NCBI RefSeq assembly: GCF_003010935.1
Contig: NZ_PGGN01000001.1
Span: 1,116,001-1,180,000 of the forward strand
Source: Phyllobacterium endophyticum
GTDB taxonomy: Bacteria; Pseudomonadota; Alphaproteobacteria; Rhizobiales; Rhizobiaceae
Direction of reading: 5' to 3'
DNA: 64,000 nt
This document shows, piece by piece, positions 33,366-43,335 of the stretch; positions within the stretch are counted from its first letter, which is position 1, and every line of letters starts with the position of its first letter. The notes beneath the pieces were generated by a model. The model was not told the origin of the DNA and did no database searches. It saw only the letters and a list, made by a program, of their open reading frames with translations. The translations under genes and the position numbers were made by a program.

Positions 33366-35078
33366 TCAAAAGAGGAAATATCGCTGCGCCATCGGCAGCA
33401 CCGTTGCCGGTTCGCAAGTCAGAAGCTCGCCGTCCGCGCGCACCTCGTAGGTTTCCGGATCGACCTCGACATGCGGCGTGGCATCATTGTGGATCATCGA
33501 AGCCTTGGAAATACCGCTGCGCGTGTTTTCCACACCGACAAGTTGTTTGTCGATGCCCAATGACTGGCGCAATCCAGCGTCAATCGATGCATTGCTTGCA
33601 AACACAACGGATGAATTGCTGACATTCTTGCCGTAGCCGCCGAACATATAACGGTAATGTACCGGTTGCGGCGTGGGGATCGAAGCGTTTGGATCGCCCA
33701 TCGGTGCCGCGACAATCGAGCCGCCAAGCAGTACCATGTCCGGCTTCACCCCGAAGAATGCCGGATTCCACAAGACGAGATCGGCGCGTTTGCCCACCTC
33801 GATGGAGCCGATATGCCGCGATACGCCTTGGGCGATGGCGGGATTGATGGTGTATTTCGCAATATAGCGTTTGACGCGGAAATTGTCGTTGTCGCCGGTT
33901 TCCTGAGGCAGGCTGCCGCGCTGGCGTTTCATTTTGTCTGCGGTCTGCCAAGTGCGTATCAGGACTTCGCCAACCCGGCCCATCGCCTGACTGTCCGAAG
34001 AAATGATCGAAAATGCGCCGATATCATGCAGGATATCTTCTGCAGCGATCGTCTCCTTGCGGATACGGCTTTCGGCAAACGCCACGTCTTCCGGTATCGA
34101 TGACGACAGATGGTGGCAAACCATCAGCATGTCCAAATGTTCTGCAATAGTGTTTTTCGTGTAAGGCCGCGTCGGGTTGGTCGAAGACGGAATGACGTTG
34201 GGAAGCCCGCATATCTTGATGATATCAGGCGCATGGCCACCGCCGGCGCCTTCCGTATGAAAAGCGTGAACCGTCCGGCCCTTGAACGCCGCGACTGTGT
34301 CTTCCACGAATCCGCTCTCATTCAGCGTGTCTGTATGTATCATCACCTGAACGTCGTATTGGTCGGCAACCGCAAGGCAATTGTCGATCGCTGCCGGCGT
34401 CGTGCCCCAATCCTCATGGAGTTTCAAAGAGCACGCCCCGCCAAGGATCATCTCCTCCAACGCTTTTGGCAGCGACGCGTTGCCCTTGCCGGAAAGCCCG
34501 AGATTCATGGGGATGGCGTCGAAGGACTGGATCATCCGGCCCAGATGCCACGGTCCGGGCGTACATGTCGTCGCCAGCGTTCCGTGCGCCGGGCCGGTAC
34601 CGCCGCCAAACATCGTCGTTATGCCCGACATCATTGCTTCTTCGATCTGCTGCGGGCAGATGAAGTGAATGTGGGCGTCCATGCCGCCTGCGGTCAAAAT
34701 CTTGCCTTCCCCGGCAATAATCTCCGTGCCAGGGCCAATAATGATCGTCACACCGGGCTGCGTATCGGGATTTCCGGCCTTGCCAATGCCAATGATCAAC
34801 CCATCCTTCAGGCCGACATCCGCTTTGTAGATGCCGCTATGATCGACGACCAGTGCGTTTGTGATCACGGTGTCGACGGCACCATCGGCGCGGGCGGTCT
34901 GGCTCTGGCCCATTCCGTCCCGGATGACCTTGCCCCCGCCGAACTTCACCTCTTCGCCGTAGACTGTAAAGTCCTTCTCGATCTCAATGAAAAGCTCCGT
35001 ATCGGCGAGGCGGACCCTGTCGCCCGTCGTTGGGCCGAACATGCGGGCGTAGGCGGCCCGGGTGATTTTAGCGGGCAT
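33366..35078 (-). CDS. ureC: Urease alpha subunit UreC
   Basis: 570 aa, full length. Catalytic subunit binding two nickel ions. Metal ligands: HIH in [14 protein letters not shown], the carbamylated Lys in [11 protein letters not shown], His in MIHTDTLNE and [15 protein letters not shown], and the Asp in [11 protein letters not shown]. Flap His in MVCHHLSSS with the conserved Cys preceding. All active-site elements are intact, so an active enzyme is expected. Upstream on the same strand is ureB, but a plus-strand gene sits between them. Confidence 0.98.
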   Translation of the reverse strand: MPAKITRAAYARMFGPTTGDRVRLADTELFIEIEKDFTVYGEEVKFGGGKVIRDGMGQSQTARADGAVDTVITNALVVDHSGIYKADVGLKDGLIIGIGKAGNPDTQPGVTIIIGPGTEIIAGEGKILTAGGMDAHIHFICPQQIEEAMMSGITTMFGGGTGPAHGTLATTCTPGPWHLGRMIQSFDAIPMNLGLSGKGNASLPKALEEMILGGACSLKLHEDWGTTPAAIDNCLAVADQYDVQVMIHTDTLNESGFVEDTVAAFKGRTVHAFHTEGAGGGHAPDIIKICGLPNVIPSSTNPTRPYTKNTIAEHLDMLMVCHHLSSSIPEDVAFAESRIRKETIAAEDILHDIGAFSIISSDSQAMGRVGEVLIRTWQTADKMKRQRGSLPQETGDNDNFRVKRYIAKYTINPAIAQGVSRHIGSIEVGKRADLVLWNPAFFGVKPDMVLLGGSIVAAPMGDPNASIPTPQPVHYRYMFGGYGKNVSNSSVVFASNASIDAGLRQSLGIDKQLVGVENTRSGISKASMIHNDATPHVEVDPETYEVRADGELLTCEPATVLPMAQRYFLF

Positions 35079-35253
35079 GAGTATCCCCTCTGGTGTGGAC
35101 TATCGTGAGAAAGGCCCCGGACTTGTGCCACATTTCGACCGTGATATTGCCTTGAAAAAACCCGATCCCCGACCGCTTGAGATCGAATTCCGCATGTGAA
35201 GTGCGCCCGTCATCACTAGATGATCGTTCGCCAATCTCGTGAAAGGAAAAACG

Positions 35254-35637
35254 ATGCGAAAGATGATAGCCCTCGCGATCTGTGCGGCTTTCCCGCTTGC
35301 GACTTCTGTCGCCTATGCTCAGACCGCGACGCCGCAGGCTCCAGCCGCGGAACCAGCGGCTCCGAAGAGCGAAACCCAGGCGAAGCCCGGTGCCACGCCC
35401 ATCACCACGATCAACATCGTTGATATCGATGAACTGCCGGATGCAACAAAGACGCAGGTAAACGATGCCCTCGCCAAGCGTAGCGACGCCGACGTTCAGA
35501 AACTTCGCAGTTCGATCGACAAATCGCCACAAGTTTCCGCCGCCTTGAAAGAAAAAGGGCTCACTTCCGCAGCGGTCGTCATTGCAAGCCTCGATTCCAA
35601 GGGTCTCCTGACGCTGGTGACCAAGAAGCCAAGCTGA
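35254..35637 (+). CDS. Secreted hypothetical protein inserted between ureC and ureB
   Basis: 127 aa from the ATG at 35254 (AAAGGA upstream; GTG at 35239 also possible). Sec signal peptide RKMIALAICAAFPLATSVAYAQ with cleavage near 23; then an Ala/Pro-rich linker (PQAPAAEPAAPKSE) and a folded-looking C-terminal 75 residues (INIVDIDELPDATKTQVNDA). Predicted periplasmic. It is transcribed against the urease genes, so expression of ureC needs either read-through across it or its own promoter. No family recognised. Confidence 0.75.
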   Translation: MRKMIALAICAAFPLATSVAYAQTATPQAPAAEPAAPKSETQAKPGATPITTINIVDIDELPDATKTQVNDALAKRSDADVQKLRSSIDKSPQVSAALKEKGLTSAAVVIASLDSKGLLTLVTKKPS

Positions 35638-35729
35638 CTGGCGAACCTCAACCAACCCATAGCTGCTATGTAGGTCGCGATCGGTTTCCCGGTCGCTTCT
35701 TGTCGATTGTCTGGGTGCAAGCCGACGAG

Positions 35730-36035
35730 TCAAAGCTTTCCCATGACCTTCTGCCGAAATCCATACACGGTCCGGTTCCCTCCGAGGGGCACGAGCGTAA
35801 CGTCGCGCTCCTGTCCCGGCTCGAACCGGACCGCCGTACCGGCTGCAATATCAAGACGCATCCCGCGTGCCTGCTCGCGGTTGAAAACCAGTGCCGCGTT
35901 CGTTTCGAAGAAATGGTAGTGCGACCCCACCTGCACGGGCCGGTCGCCAGTATTCGCCACCTTCAATGTTAGCCCGCTGGCGCCGGCGTTGAGTTCGATT
36001 TCGCCTGCTGCTATGATGATTTCACCCGGGATCAT
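35730..36035 (-). CDS. ureB: Urease beta subunit UreB
   Basis: 101 aa. [18 protein letters not shown] at the N-terminus, [19 protein letters not shown] with the conserved SHYHF and [19 protein letters not shown] are diagnostic. It forms the structural (UreABC)3 complex with UreA and UreC. It is separated from ureA by 9 nt and from ureC by a 650-nt segment carrying an opposite-strand gene. Confidence 0.97.
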   Translation of the reverse strand: MIPGEIIIAAGEIELNAGASGLTLKVANTGDRPVQVGSHYHFFETNAALVFNREQARGMRLDIAAGTAVRFEPGQERDVTLVPLGGNRTVYGFRQKVMGKL

Positions 36036-36044
36036 GCTCGCGCC

Positions 36045-36347
36045 CTAACGTATCGGTTCGTGCACGGTGACAAGCTTCGTGCCGTCGGGAAACGTTGCCT
36101 CGACCTGTATGTCATGGATCATCTCAGGGATACCCTCCATCACCTGTTCACGCGTGATGACATGCGCTCCCGCCTGCATCAGATCGGCGACGGAGCGGCC
36201 ATCACGAGCTCCTTCGACGACGAAGTCGCTAATGAGCGCAATCGCTTCCGGATGGTTGAGCTTTACGCCTCGTTCTAGTCTGCGTCTGGCGACCATAGCC
36301 GCCATCGAAATGAGAAGTTTGTCCTTCTCGCGTGGTGTCAGATTCAT
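36045..36347 (-). CDS. ureA: Urease gamma subunit UreA
   Basis: 100 aa, the family length. [44 protein letters not shown] and [16 protein letters not shown] are typical; the C-terminus ends TVHEPIR as usual. Structural subunit of urease. ureD lies 30 nt upstream. Confidence 0.97.
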   Translation of the reverse strand: MNLTPREKDKLLISMAAMVARRRLERGVKLNHPEAIALISDFVVEGARDGRSVADLMQAGAHVITREQVMEGIPEMIHDIQVEATFPDGTKLVTVHEPIR

Positions 36348-36377
36348 TCTATTCCCTTGGCCAAATTTGTTTCCTCC

Positions 36378-37211
36378 CTAAATTGACCAGACTTTAGGCA
36401 CGCCTGCCGTTTCGTTGAGCAGTTCGATCAATGGCACCAGCCTTTTTCTCAACGAATAGGCGTCGCCATCGATCAGCCTCGCAAGAAGCTTGCCAGACCA
36501 GAAGGAAACCCCTCCTTTTGTTCCGATTATTTTTCGGCTCGCTTCAAGGTGCCGTTCGGCGCTTGAGTCCACCAGCAGCAATGTGGCCATCGTGCGCATC
36601 CCCCCGAGCAGGGCGGGGCGCTCCAACATCGCCGCACTTTGCGGTCCGATTGCGAAATCCTCCGCGTGGATAAGTTTGCCATCGCGATGAATGCGCCAGC
36701 GATCGCGGAATGAACAGTTTTGTATGTCCTCGCCCATTGCCTTGCGACCGAAGACGATCGGCTCGACGATGAGGGCTCGGCTGGTGGCGGCGAGTTCGAC
36801 AGTCAGGGTCCGCTTCAACGCCGACCCTTCGAACAAAATTGTCTCCTGTGGCAGCCAGGCAAGTGATGATCGTTCGCCAATGCGAATGGTGCTCGCGACA
36901 TCTGCCACACCGCCCGATGATTTATAGATGCGCTCGCAAGCCTGCGTGGTCACCTGTGCCTTGCAATCATCCGCAGTGTCGAATTTCCAGTGCATCTCGT
37001 CGCCGCCGGTCAGCCCTCCGGAGGTGTTGACCATCACCGCTTCGAGAGAATCGTCGTCGGTGATGGGTAAGAGAATCTTGGCGCAGCCTTCTTGATAGAG
37101 CGTTCCGATACGCGTGCGCCCGTCAACAGGCTTTACGGCAAGATGCGCCGCTCCGAAGGCGCGCTGCGGCCTTGCTTCGGTGCCTGGATCAGGCGATGGA
37201 TGCACAATCAT
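36378..37211 (-). CDS. ureD: Urease accessory protein UreD
   Basis: 277 aa. Motifs VNTSGGLTGGDEMHWKFDTA, VTTQACERIYKSSGG, SSLAWLPQETILFEGSALKR and RDRWRIHRDGKLIHAEDF are diagnostic for UreD/UreH, the scaffold bound first to apo-urease during nickel insertion. The ribosome-binding site is weak (GCCGGG directly before the ATG); other starts in frame are few. First gene of the operon, 37 nt behind proC, so partial read-through from proC is possible. Confidence 0.95.
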   Translation of the reverse strand: MIVHPSPDPGTEARPQRAFGAAHLAVKPVDGRTRIGTLYQEGCAKILLPITDDDSLEAVMVNTSGGLTGGDEMHWKFDTADDCKAQVTTQACERIYKSSGGVADVASTIRIGERSSLAWLPQETILFEGSALKRTLTVELAATSRALIVEPIVFGRKAMGEDIQNCSFRDRWRIHRDGKLIHAEDFAIGPQSAAMLERPALLGGMRTMATLLLVDSSAERHLEASRKIIGTKGGVSFWSGKLLARLIDGDAYSLRKRLVPLIELLNETAGVPKVWSI

Positions 37212-37248
37212 CCCGGCACGCTAACGCAATGGCGGAGCTTTCGAAAGC

Positions 37249-38064
37249 TCAATGGGTGCCGAGCTCTATGGCGCGTTGATGCGCTTTGAAGACGGCTCTG
37301 ATCATCAGCCGTTTCAGCTTGTCATGCCCCATCAGCACGTCCAAGGCCGCCGCCGTCGTGCCCTTGGGGCTCGTAACCTGCTCGCGCAGCTTCGTCGGCG
37401 TGTCCTCGCTCGATGCAGCAAGTACGCCGGCACCGTATACTGTCTGCATCGCCAGCATCTCGGCGGTCTTTCGCTCGAGCCCTGCAACGACGGCCGCCTC
37501 GGTCAGGCATTCGATGAAATGGAACACATAGGCGGGGCCGGAGCCCGACACCGCAGTGGCCACGTCAATCAATTTCTCGTCGTCCACCGCCGCGACTTTC
37601 CCGCTTGTCTTCAATAGAACGTCGACAAATTCGGCGTCCTCATCGCCCACATTCATATTACGGAACGTGACGATCATGCCCTTGCCGATTGCAGCAGGCG
37701 TATTGGGAATGGTGCGGATAATCGCGGCTGTCTCGCCAAGAAACTGCTCGAACAAGGCGACCTTCACTCCCGCTACGACGCTCACGAATGTCGCATCGCT
37801 GGCAAAGCGCTCATAGGCGGGCAGCACGTCGCGGATCACCTGCGGCTTGACCGCGATGAGAATGATGCGTGGCGACAGATCGTCTTCTATCCGGCTGGCA
37901 TTCGCGAGACCATTCACACCAAGCGTTGCTGCCCGTTTGCGCAGCGCATCGTTTGGCTCGACCACTGTTACCTGCTCAGGCGTCAATATCCCCGCGTCCA
38001 GCCAGCCCTTGAGCATGGCGAACCCCATGTTGCCGCAGCCGACCAGAACCAGTTTATCGCTCAT
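37249..38064 (-). CDS. proC: Pyrroline-5-carboxylate reductase
   Basis: 271 aa. Last step of proline synthesis, NAD(P)H-dependent. Rossmann start LVLVGCGNMGFAMLKGWL, RTIPNTPAAIGKGM, and the C-terminal signature VSGSGPAYVFHFIECLTEAA. The start at 38064 is chosen for GGGAG upstream and family N-terminus; the longer frame to 38091 adds Arg-rich residues. It is followed closely by ureD. Confidence 0.95.
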   Translation of the reverse strand: MSDKLVLVGCGNMGFAMLKGWLDAGILTPEQVTVVEPNDALRKRAATLGVNGLANASRIEDDLSPRIILIAVKPQVIRDVLPAYERFASDATFVSVVAGVKVALFEQFLGETAAIIRTIPNTPAAIGKGMIVTFRNMNVGDEDAEFVDVLLKTSGKVAAVDDEKLIDVATAVSGSGPAYVFHFIECLTEAAVVAGLERKTAEMLAMQTVYGAGVLAASSEDTPTKLREQVTSPKGTTAAALDVLMGHDKLKRLMIRAVFKAHQRAIELGTH

Positions 38065-38133
38065 TGCATTCTCCCGCAGATGTCGCGGCACTTTGATCTG
38101 TTCGGATATGCCGGGTCAACAGGCGCTGGCAAT

Positions 38134-39441
38134 TTAGGTCCGGGTTGCGATGGGAATACGCGCGGTCATGCGCAGCCCGAAACAAGCCATGACGACCAGC
38201 AGCCACACCGGGTCGGCACGCCGGAAGAAGAAGCTTTCGAGAAACGCATTCATCAGCGCAAAGGTCAGGCACATCATGAAGAAATCTGCCGCGAAAACAT
38301 TCTCCCGCTTTTTCAGGCAGCGCACATAATCGACAAGCGGCAGCACGATGAGGACAATGAGCGCGCAGATCATTGCCGGATACCCCATCGCGATAGCAAT
38401 ATCGAGATAGCCATTATGTGCGTGCACGATGCCGCGCACGTCCCAATCCAGGTAATAACTCGGGTTCTCCGCCTGCCGCACGACCAGTGCCTCCCAGAAG
38501 CTCTCGAAACCATAGCCGCTCCATGGTTTTGCCGACAGCTTCTCCAGAGCGAACTGCCAGATGGACGTACGGCCGGTAAATGTTGTGTCCGCGCCGATCT
38601 GCACCAGGAGGTCGTGTGTGGCCGGGAAAAACAATGTCCCTATGGTGAAGAAGAAAAATCCGGTCAATGCAGCGGCGATCAGCAGCGCGGCGAGCAGACG
38701 AAAGCCAAACATGTTCGGAAACATCACGAGGAAGACCACTATAGGCACCAGTGCCGTTGCAGTCTTCGATCCGGTATGCGCCACAAACCAGAGCGCCAGG
38801 ACGAGCAGGACAATGCCTATGCCGCGCCAGCCGCGACGGATGAGGTAGATACCACCGAATGAAAACGCCGCCATCACCGGCCCCGCGATGTTCTTGTGCG
38901 CAAATATGCCGCGCCAGAGGCCGGCGTGTTGAGCTTCGATCTCATTGGCTGTGTGCTTTGCGAGGTCTGGAACGGCCACAAGCCCGGCGTAGGACAGGAT
39001 CAGCACGGCAAAGGCGGCTATGACAAGTGCCAGCGAAAAGCCGTCGGCGTCCCGTGGCAGCGCCAGCACAGCCACTACGCACAGAACCGCGATCAACGTG
39101 AAAAGCACCGCCCTTTGTGCGGCGGCGGGATCGATGGCCGCAAAGGTCGAGAGAAAAAGAAAGCCGAACATCAATATCCACATCGGACTGATCAGAGCAA
39201 GAAGCGTCCGCGGATTGGCAAGTACCATCATCGCCAGGACGGCTATGCCGCCCAAAGCACCGAAACCGAGCTGGTTGACGAGATCGCCGCCGCTTCCTGC
39301 AATTGCCGTACTCGCCGGCTGGAACGGGCGGAACGAGATCAACAGCACGCAAAGGATCAGCGCCGCCACAAGGCTGGCGACCAGTCGCAACGGGAGCGGG
39401 CGTGCCGCGTCAGTTCTTCTCAGGTTGCCGATACTGCTCAT
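38134..39441 (-). CDS. O-antigen ligase/polymerase-like membrane protein (Wzy/WaaL superfamily)
   Basis: 435 aa with about eleven hydrophobic helices. The large periplasmic loop contains GADTTFTGRTSIWQFALEKL and GYGFESFWEAL, then RGIVHAHNGYLDIAIAMGYP, the Wzy_C/O-antigen-ligase pattern with the functional Arg and His. It either polymerises repeat units or ligates the chain. The start at 39441 overlaps the upstream glycosyltransferase gene by 32 nt; a later start cannot be excluded. It shares the minus strand with that gene. Confidence 0.88.
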   Translation of the reverse strand: MSSIGNLRRTDAARPLPLRLVASLVAALILCVLLISFRPFQPASTAIAGSGGDLVNQLGFGALGGIAVLAMMVLANPRTLLALISPMWILMFGFLFLSTFAAIDPAAAQRAVLFTLIAVLCVVAVLALPRDADGFSLALVIAAFAVLILSYAGLVAVPDLAKHTANEIEAQHAGLWRGIFAHKNIAGPVMAAFSFGGIYLIRRGWRGIGIVLLVLALWFVAHTGSKTATALVPIVVFLVMFPNMFGFRLLAALLIAAALTGFFFFTIGTLFFPATHDLLVQIGADTTFTGRTSIWQFALEKLSAKPWSGYGFESFWEALVVRQAENPSYYLDWDVRGIVHAHNGYLDIAIAMGYPAMICALIVLIVLPLVDYVRCLKKRENVFAADFFMMCLTFALMNAFLESFFFRRADPVWLLVVMACFGLRMTARIPIATRT

Positions 39442-40408
39442 TCGAATATCCGAATTCCGCCAGAACGCGGCCAAGGCCAACGTAAACCTGATAGATGCCG
39501 ATCGACATCGAACCGGTCTGCGCGATCTTCATTGCAGCCCGCAGCGGAGAAACGGCAAGCAAGGCAAGGCTCTTCAGGGCAGTCCTCGTACCGCCGAAAG
39601 GTTCGCCGGCACGTTTGCGCTTTTCGATCAGCGTGGAAATGACACCATTGCGCAGCGCCCGTGCCCTGATCCAGTCGGCTTCGACACGCCGGGCCGGAAT
39701 GGTTTCATAAACCGGGGCTTCCGCGCACCAGGCGATGGTGAAGCCTTTCACGACGCTGCGGCTGATGAAATCGGAATCCCCGCCGCCCATGAAATTGAAA
39801 GCGAGATCGAGGAAGGGGAACGGCATGGCCTCTAGCACATTGCGCCCAACCAGCAGATTGCCGGACGAATAGACGATGGGTACGCGCCCGGTACGGGTAT
39901 GATGGGGGCTGAAAACCGGGTGTGTCGACCATCTGGCATGTTCCGGCCTGGCGAAGACCGGAAGTTGCGGCCCGCCGACGAACTCGACACCATAGGTTTC
40001 GCGCGTCTTGCACATGTTCTCGAGCCAATGCGGATCGGCGATTTCATCATCGTCGATAACCAGCAGCGACGAAAAACCTGGAAATGCCTTCAGCGCCGTC
40101 GCCCAGCCGGCATTATAGGCGTTACAATTGCCACGGTCGTGAGCGACAATCACCAGACCGTGGTACTCGCCCCTCTCGAATAGCGGCTGCACAACCGCAG
40201 CGCCCTCGCGCTTCTCCGCCTCGTTCTCGATGACGACAATTGCGAAACGCCGTTCCGTCACCTGTGCGTTCAGTGATTCGAGGGTCTTCAACAAATGCTC
40301 GGGACGCTTGAACGTCGGCAATGTCACCACGACCTCGATCGCTCCCGGCTCAAGTTCGGGGGATTGCGCCACGATGCTGATATTGCCTTGAAGCTCGAGA
40401 TCCGTCAC
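39410..40408 (-). CDS. Family 2 glycosyltransferase
   Basis: 332 aa from a GTG start. GT-A motif VEVVVTLPTFKRPEHLLKTL-like N-terminus (IEVVVTLPTFKRPEHLLKTL), then SLLVIDDDEIADPHWLENM with the metal-binding DDD, and FMGGGDSDFISR, a pattern seen in rhizobial exopolysaccharide enzymes. A ribosome-binding site before the GTG is not obvious, so the exact start is uncertain, but the coding segment is clear. Divergent from the glycosyltransferase at 40526. Confidence 0.88.
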   Translation of the reverse strand: MTDLELQGNISIVAQSPELEPGAIEVVVTLPTFKRPEHLLKTLESLNAQVTERRFAIVVIENEAEKREGAAVVQPLFERGEYHGLVIVAHDRGNCNAYNAGWATALKAFPGFSSLLVIDDDEIADPHWLENMCKTRETYGVEFVGGPQLPVFARPEHARWSTHPVFSPHHTRTGRVPIVYSSGNLLVGRNVLEAMPFPFLDLAFNFMGGGDSDFISRSVVKGFTIAWCAEAPVYETIPARRVEADWIRARALRNGVISTLIEKRKRAGEPFGGTRTALKSLALLAVSPLRAAMKIAQTGSMSIGIYQVYVGLGRVLAEFGYSNEQYRQPEKN

Positions 40409-40525
40409 CGGAATATGTATCCGTTATCCATGGTTGCAACTTATACGGGTTGCTTGTTCAACATTTCATTACATTCTGCGATCAAATCCAATAGTGAGAG
40501 ATAAAAGTTCGTGGGCGGTCGATAG

Positions 40526-41716
40526 ATGCATTTGCTTTTCGTAACGTCAATTGTTCCAGACGGTAAGCCAACGACAGGCTACGAGATTGCCAACAAGGCG
40601 ATTGTCGACGGCCTGGCGCGTGCCGGTGCTCGCGTCACCGTGCTTGGATTTGTCTGGCCGGGCAGCCAGCCGCTCGATCCCGGCAATACGATCGTTCTCG
40701 GTGAAGTCGATGTGCGCAACGACACCGCGAACCTTTCGCAAAAGTTGCGCTGGCTCGGCAAGGCTGTTCTGTCGGGCCTGACAGTTTCGTCGGTTAAGCT
40801 GCGCGTCATCACGAGGGAAAAGTTTCAGGCTGCCATCGCCGCAGTTGGTCCCTTCGATGCCTACGTCCTGAACGGAGTGCCGCTGGCTGGCGCATTCGAA
40901 GATTGTTTCGCCGACAAGCCACAGATATTCGTGGCGCATAATGTGGAACATCGGTCGGCTCGCGAAAACGCTGATGCGGCAACGGGCGCCGTCCAGAAAT
41001 ATCTGTTCAGCCGGGAGTCGCGGCTCCTGAGCGGCCTTGAACAGCGGTTGTGCCGCGCGGCGTCGTTCGTCTTCACGTTGGCGGACGACGACATCGAAGC
41101 GCTTGGCTTGGCGGGAAGCGGCCGCGCGGCGGCGCTGCCTCTCGTTACGGGCACAGCGCCGGCAAACAAAGAGGGGCGTAAGATAGAACGCGACATCGGG
41201 CTGATCGGTACCTGGACGTGGCAGCCCAACCGCATTGGCCTTGAATGGTTCCTGCGTCATGTCGCACCCAAGCTGGATAAGTCTATTCGTGTCACCGTTG
41301 CCGGAAGCACGCCTGCCGGCCTCAAAGCCGCATGGCCCGGCGTAACCTTCGCGGGACGCGTACCGGACGCCACCGACTTCGTCTGCGGCTGCGCCGTCAT
41401 ACCCCTCATCAGCCGCGCCGGAAGCGGTGTGCAACTCAAGACCATTGAGACATTCGAACTCGGACTGCCGAGCGTCGCAACCGCGTTGTCCGTACGCGGC
41501 ATCGCCGATGTTCCGGATAATTGTGTCGTCGCGGATGATCCGGTGGATTTTGCCAAAGCCGTCAATGCGATGGTGGCACGCGTGCGCGCAGGCGAGGACC
41601 TGACACAGCCAGGAGATGCGTTTCGCACCGCGCAATTGGCGCGCTTCGATGAGCAATTGAGGCTCGGGCTCGAACGGCTCGAAACGCAGCTCTCAAGCGG
41701 GCGTGCGGCCGCGTGA
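40526..41716 (+). CDS. Glycosyltransferase (GT4-like)
   Basis: 396 aa. HLLFVTSIVPDGKPTTGYEI at the N-terminus, IFVAHNVEHRSARENADAA (acceptor-domain His motif), DIGLIGTWTWQPNRIGLEWF opening the donor domain and VIPLISRAGSGVQLKTIETF with the donor-binding Lys-Thr-Ile-Glu region, then GLPSVATALSVRGI. These fit the GT4 sub-group with a Glyco_trans_4_4/1_4 architecture. First gene of a three-gene operon with 4-nt overlaps. Confidence 0.88.
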   Translation: MHLLFVTSIVPDGKPTTGYEIANKAIVDGLARAGARVTVLGFVWPGSQPLDPGNTIVLGEVDVRNDTANLSQKLRWLGKAVLSGLTVSSVKLRVITREKFQAAIAAVGPFDAYVLNGVPLAGAFEDCFADKPQIFVAHNVEHRSARENADAATGAVQKYLFSRESRLLSGLEQRLCRAASFVFTLADDDIEALGLAGSGRAAALPLVTGTAPANKEGRKIERDIGLIGTWTWQPNRIGLEWFLRHVAPKLDKSIRVTVAGSTPAGLKAAWPGVTFAGRVPDATDFVCGCAVIPLISRAGSGVQLKTIETFELGLPSVATALSVRGIADVPDNCVVADDPVDFAKAVNAMVARVRAGEDLTQPGDAFRTAQLARFDEQLRLGLERLETQLSSGRAAA

Positions 41717-42477
41717 GTTTGGCAAGGCTTGATCTCCCGCGCCGCACCATTCTCGGCGTACAGGTCGTGGCACTGCCTTGGGCGGAAGCTATCGAGGCCG
41801 TGAGAGAGCGTATCGTCAATGATCGCTTCGCCCTCGTCACCTGGCTCAACGCACATAATGCCAATCTGGCTCAGGAAAGCGCGGAGTTCAGAGAGGCACT
41901 GAACCGCTTTCTCGTTCTTCCAGATGGCTTCGGAGTGGATATCGCCTCGAAGATGCTGCATGGGGCGCGGTTTCCGGCCAATCTCAATGGCACTGATTTC
42001 ATTCCGGCGTTGTTGAAGGCGGAAATCAGTCCCATGCGGGTTGGACTCATTGGGGCGCGGCCTGGCGTAGTCAAAGAGGCCGCGGCGAGGTTCGGGAGGA
42101 TGGCGCCTCGACACGAGGTCCGTGTCATCAGTGACGGTTTTTTCCGGCCGGAAGACGAGCCTCGTATTCTGCAGGATCTCGAACAGTATCACCCGCACAT
42201 CCTGCTCGTCGCCATGGGCGTCCCGCGCCAGGAGATGTTCATGGGAAGGCGCCTCACGGCGGAGCATTGCACATTGGCCTTCGGCGTTGGCGCGCTGTTT
42301 GACTTCACGGCAGGTGCCGTGCCGAGGGCGCCACTGATCGTCCAAAAGCTTCGTTTCGAATGGCTTTACCGTCTTGCTCAAGAACCCCGCCGTTTGTGGT
42401 ATCGCTACATTGTCGGCAATCCGCTTTTCCTGCTACGCGTCATGCGGGCAAAACTGAAGGGCGGCAAAGGCGAATGA
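41713..42477 (+). CDS. WecG/TagA/CpsF family glycosyltransferase (GT26)
   Basis: 254 aa from a GTG start overlapping the previous stop (GTGA). GT26 motifs: VTWLNAHNANLAQES, FLVLPDGFGVDIASKML, NGTDFIPALL, VGLIGARPGVV, HILLVAMGVPRQEMF and FAVGALFDFTAG-like GVGALFDFTAGAVPRAP. The family adds ManNAcA, ManNAc or glucuronic acid-type sugars to an undecaprenyl-linked sugar, usually right after a WecA-like step. The WecA-like enzyme in this window at 13939 could provide the primer. Confidence 0.93.
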   Translation: MSLARLDLPRRTILGVQVVALPWAEAIEAVRERIVNDRFALVTWLNAHNANLAQESAEFREALNRFLVLPDGFGVDIASKMLHGARFPANLNGTDFIPALLKAEISPMRVGLIGARPGVVKEAAARFGRMAPRHEVRVISDGFFRPEDEPRILQDLEQYHPHILLVAMGVPRQEMFMGRRLTAEHCTLAFGVGALFDFTAGAVPRAPLIVQKLRFEWLYRLAQEPRRLWYRYIVGNPLFLLRVMRAKLKGGKGE

Positions 42478-43334
42478 GAACGGCACTTGTAACCGCAAGT
42501 TATGCGCCTGATTTCGAGCGCTGCAGGCTCTTGTGCGAAACGATCGATCGTTTCGTCACCGGTTATTCCAGGCACTATATCCTGGTCGAGCACCGGGATG
42601 TTCCGCTGTTCAGGCAGCTCGAAGGTCCTCGCCGGGTCGTCGTCGACGAAAATGATCTGCTGCCACGCTGGATCAGGCCGTTCCCCGATCCCAGCAACTT
42701 CGGTCGCCGCCGCGTCTGGCTTTCAGCACGGACAATGCCGTTGCGCGGCTGGCACGTGCAGCAGTTCCGACGCATCGCCATTGCAGCACTTGTTGATGAT
42801 GAAGCCTTCTTCTACATCGATTCGGACGTCGCTTTCCTGAAACCTTTCGATTGCGCCTCGGTCTGGCGTGGCAGCGATTTGCGACTGTTCCGTCGAGACG
42901 GCGACCTGTTGCGTCCAGTACCCGGCGACCAGCGCATCTGGTCCGAACATGCGGGACAAGTGCTTGGTATCGTGCCCGTCAGTCCGGCAGGACACGATTA
43001 TATCGGTACGCTGATCGCCTGGCGGCGCGACGCTTTGCTGACCATGTGCGAGCATATCGAGAAAGTCACCGGCCGCCATTGGGTCGCTGCTATCGGACGT
43101 TCGCGGCGGTTTTCCGAGTGCATGATCTATGGCCGCTACGCCGACGAAGTGCTGATGGCGGCAGGTCATTATCACGACGCAGCCGAATTCTGCCGGGTCT
43201 ACTGGTTCGCGCCCGCGCCGACGGACACGGAGTTCCTGGCCTTCATTGAAGCGATGACGCCTGAACAGGTGGCGATTGGCATGCAATCTTTTATCGGCGA
43301 CGATACGGCGCGCATCCGGAAACTGCTGGCGTAG
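42474..43334 (+). CDS. DUF6492-like glycosyltransferase-fold protein
   Basis: 286 aa from an ATG overlapping the GT26 stop. RTALVTASYAPDFERCRLLC, then YILVEHRDVPLFRQL and EAFFYIDSDVAFLKPFD with a DSD metal motif, indicating a GT-A-like fold. The protein resembles the DUF6492 group found in bacterial polysaccharide loci; catalytic role not established. Its 3' end abuts the convergent flippase gene by 1 nt. Confidence 0.82.
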   Translation: MRTALVTASYAPDFERCRLLCETIDRFVTGYSRHYILVEHRDVPLFRQLEGPRRVVVDENDLLPRWIRPFPDPSNFGRRRVWLSARTMPLRGWHVQQFRRIAIAALVDDEAFFYIDSDVAFLKPFDCASVWRGSDLRLFRRDGDLLRPVPGDQRIWSEHAGQVLGIVPVSPAGHDYIGTLIAWRRDALLTMCEHIEKVTGRHWVAAIGRSRRFSECMIYGRYADEVLMAAGHYHDAAEFCRVYWFAPAPTDTEFLAFIEAMTPEQVAIGMQSFIGDDTARIRKLLA

Positions 43335-43335
43335 C

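Noticed and set aside
40547-41656. 369-codon minus-strand frame opposite the glycosyltransferase
   Set aside because: Antisense to a gene with clear GT motifs and lacks a ribosome-binding site or domain.
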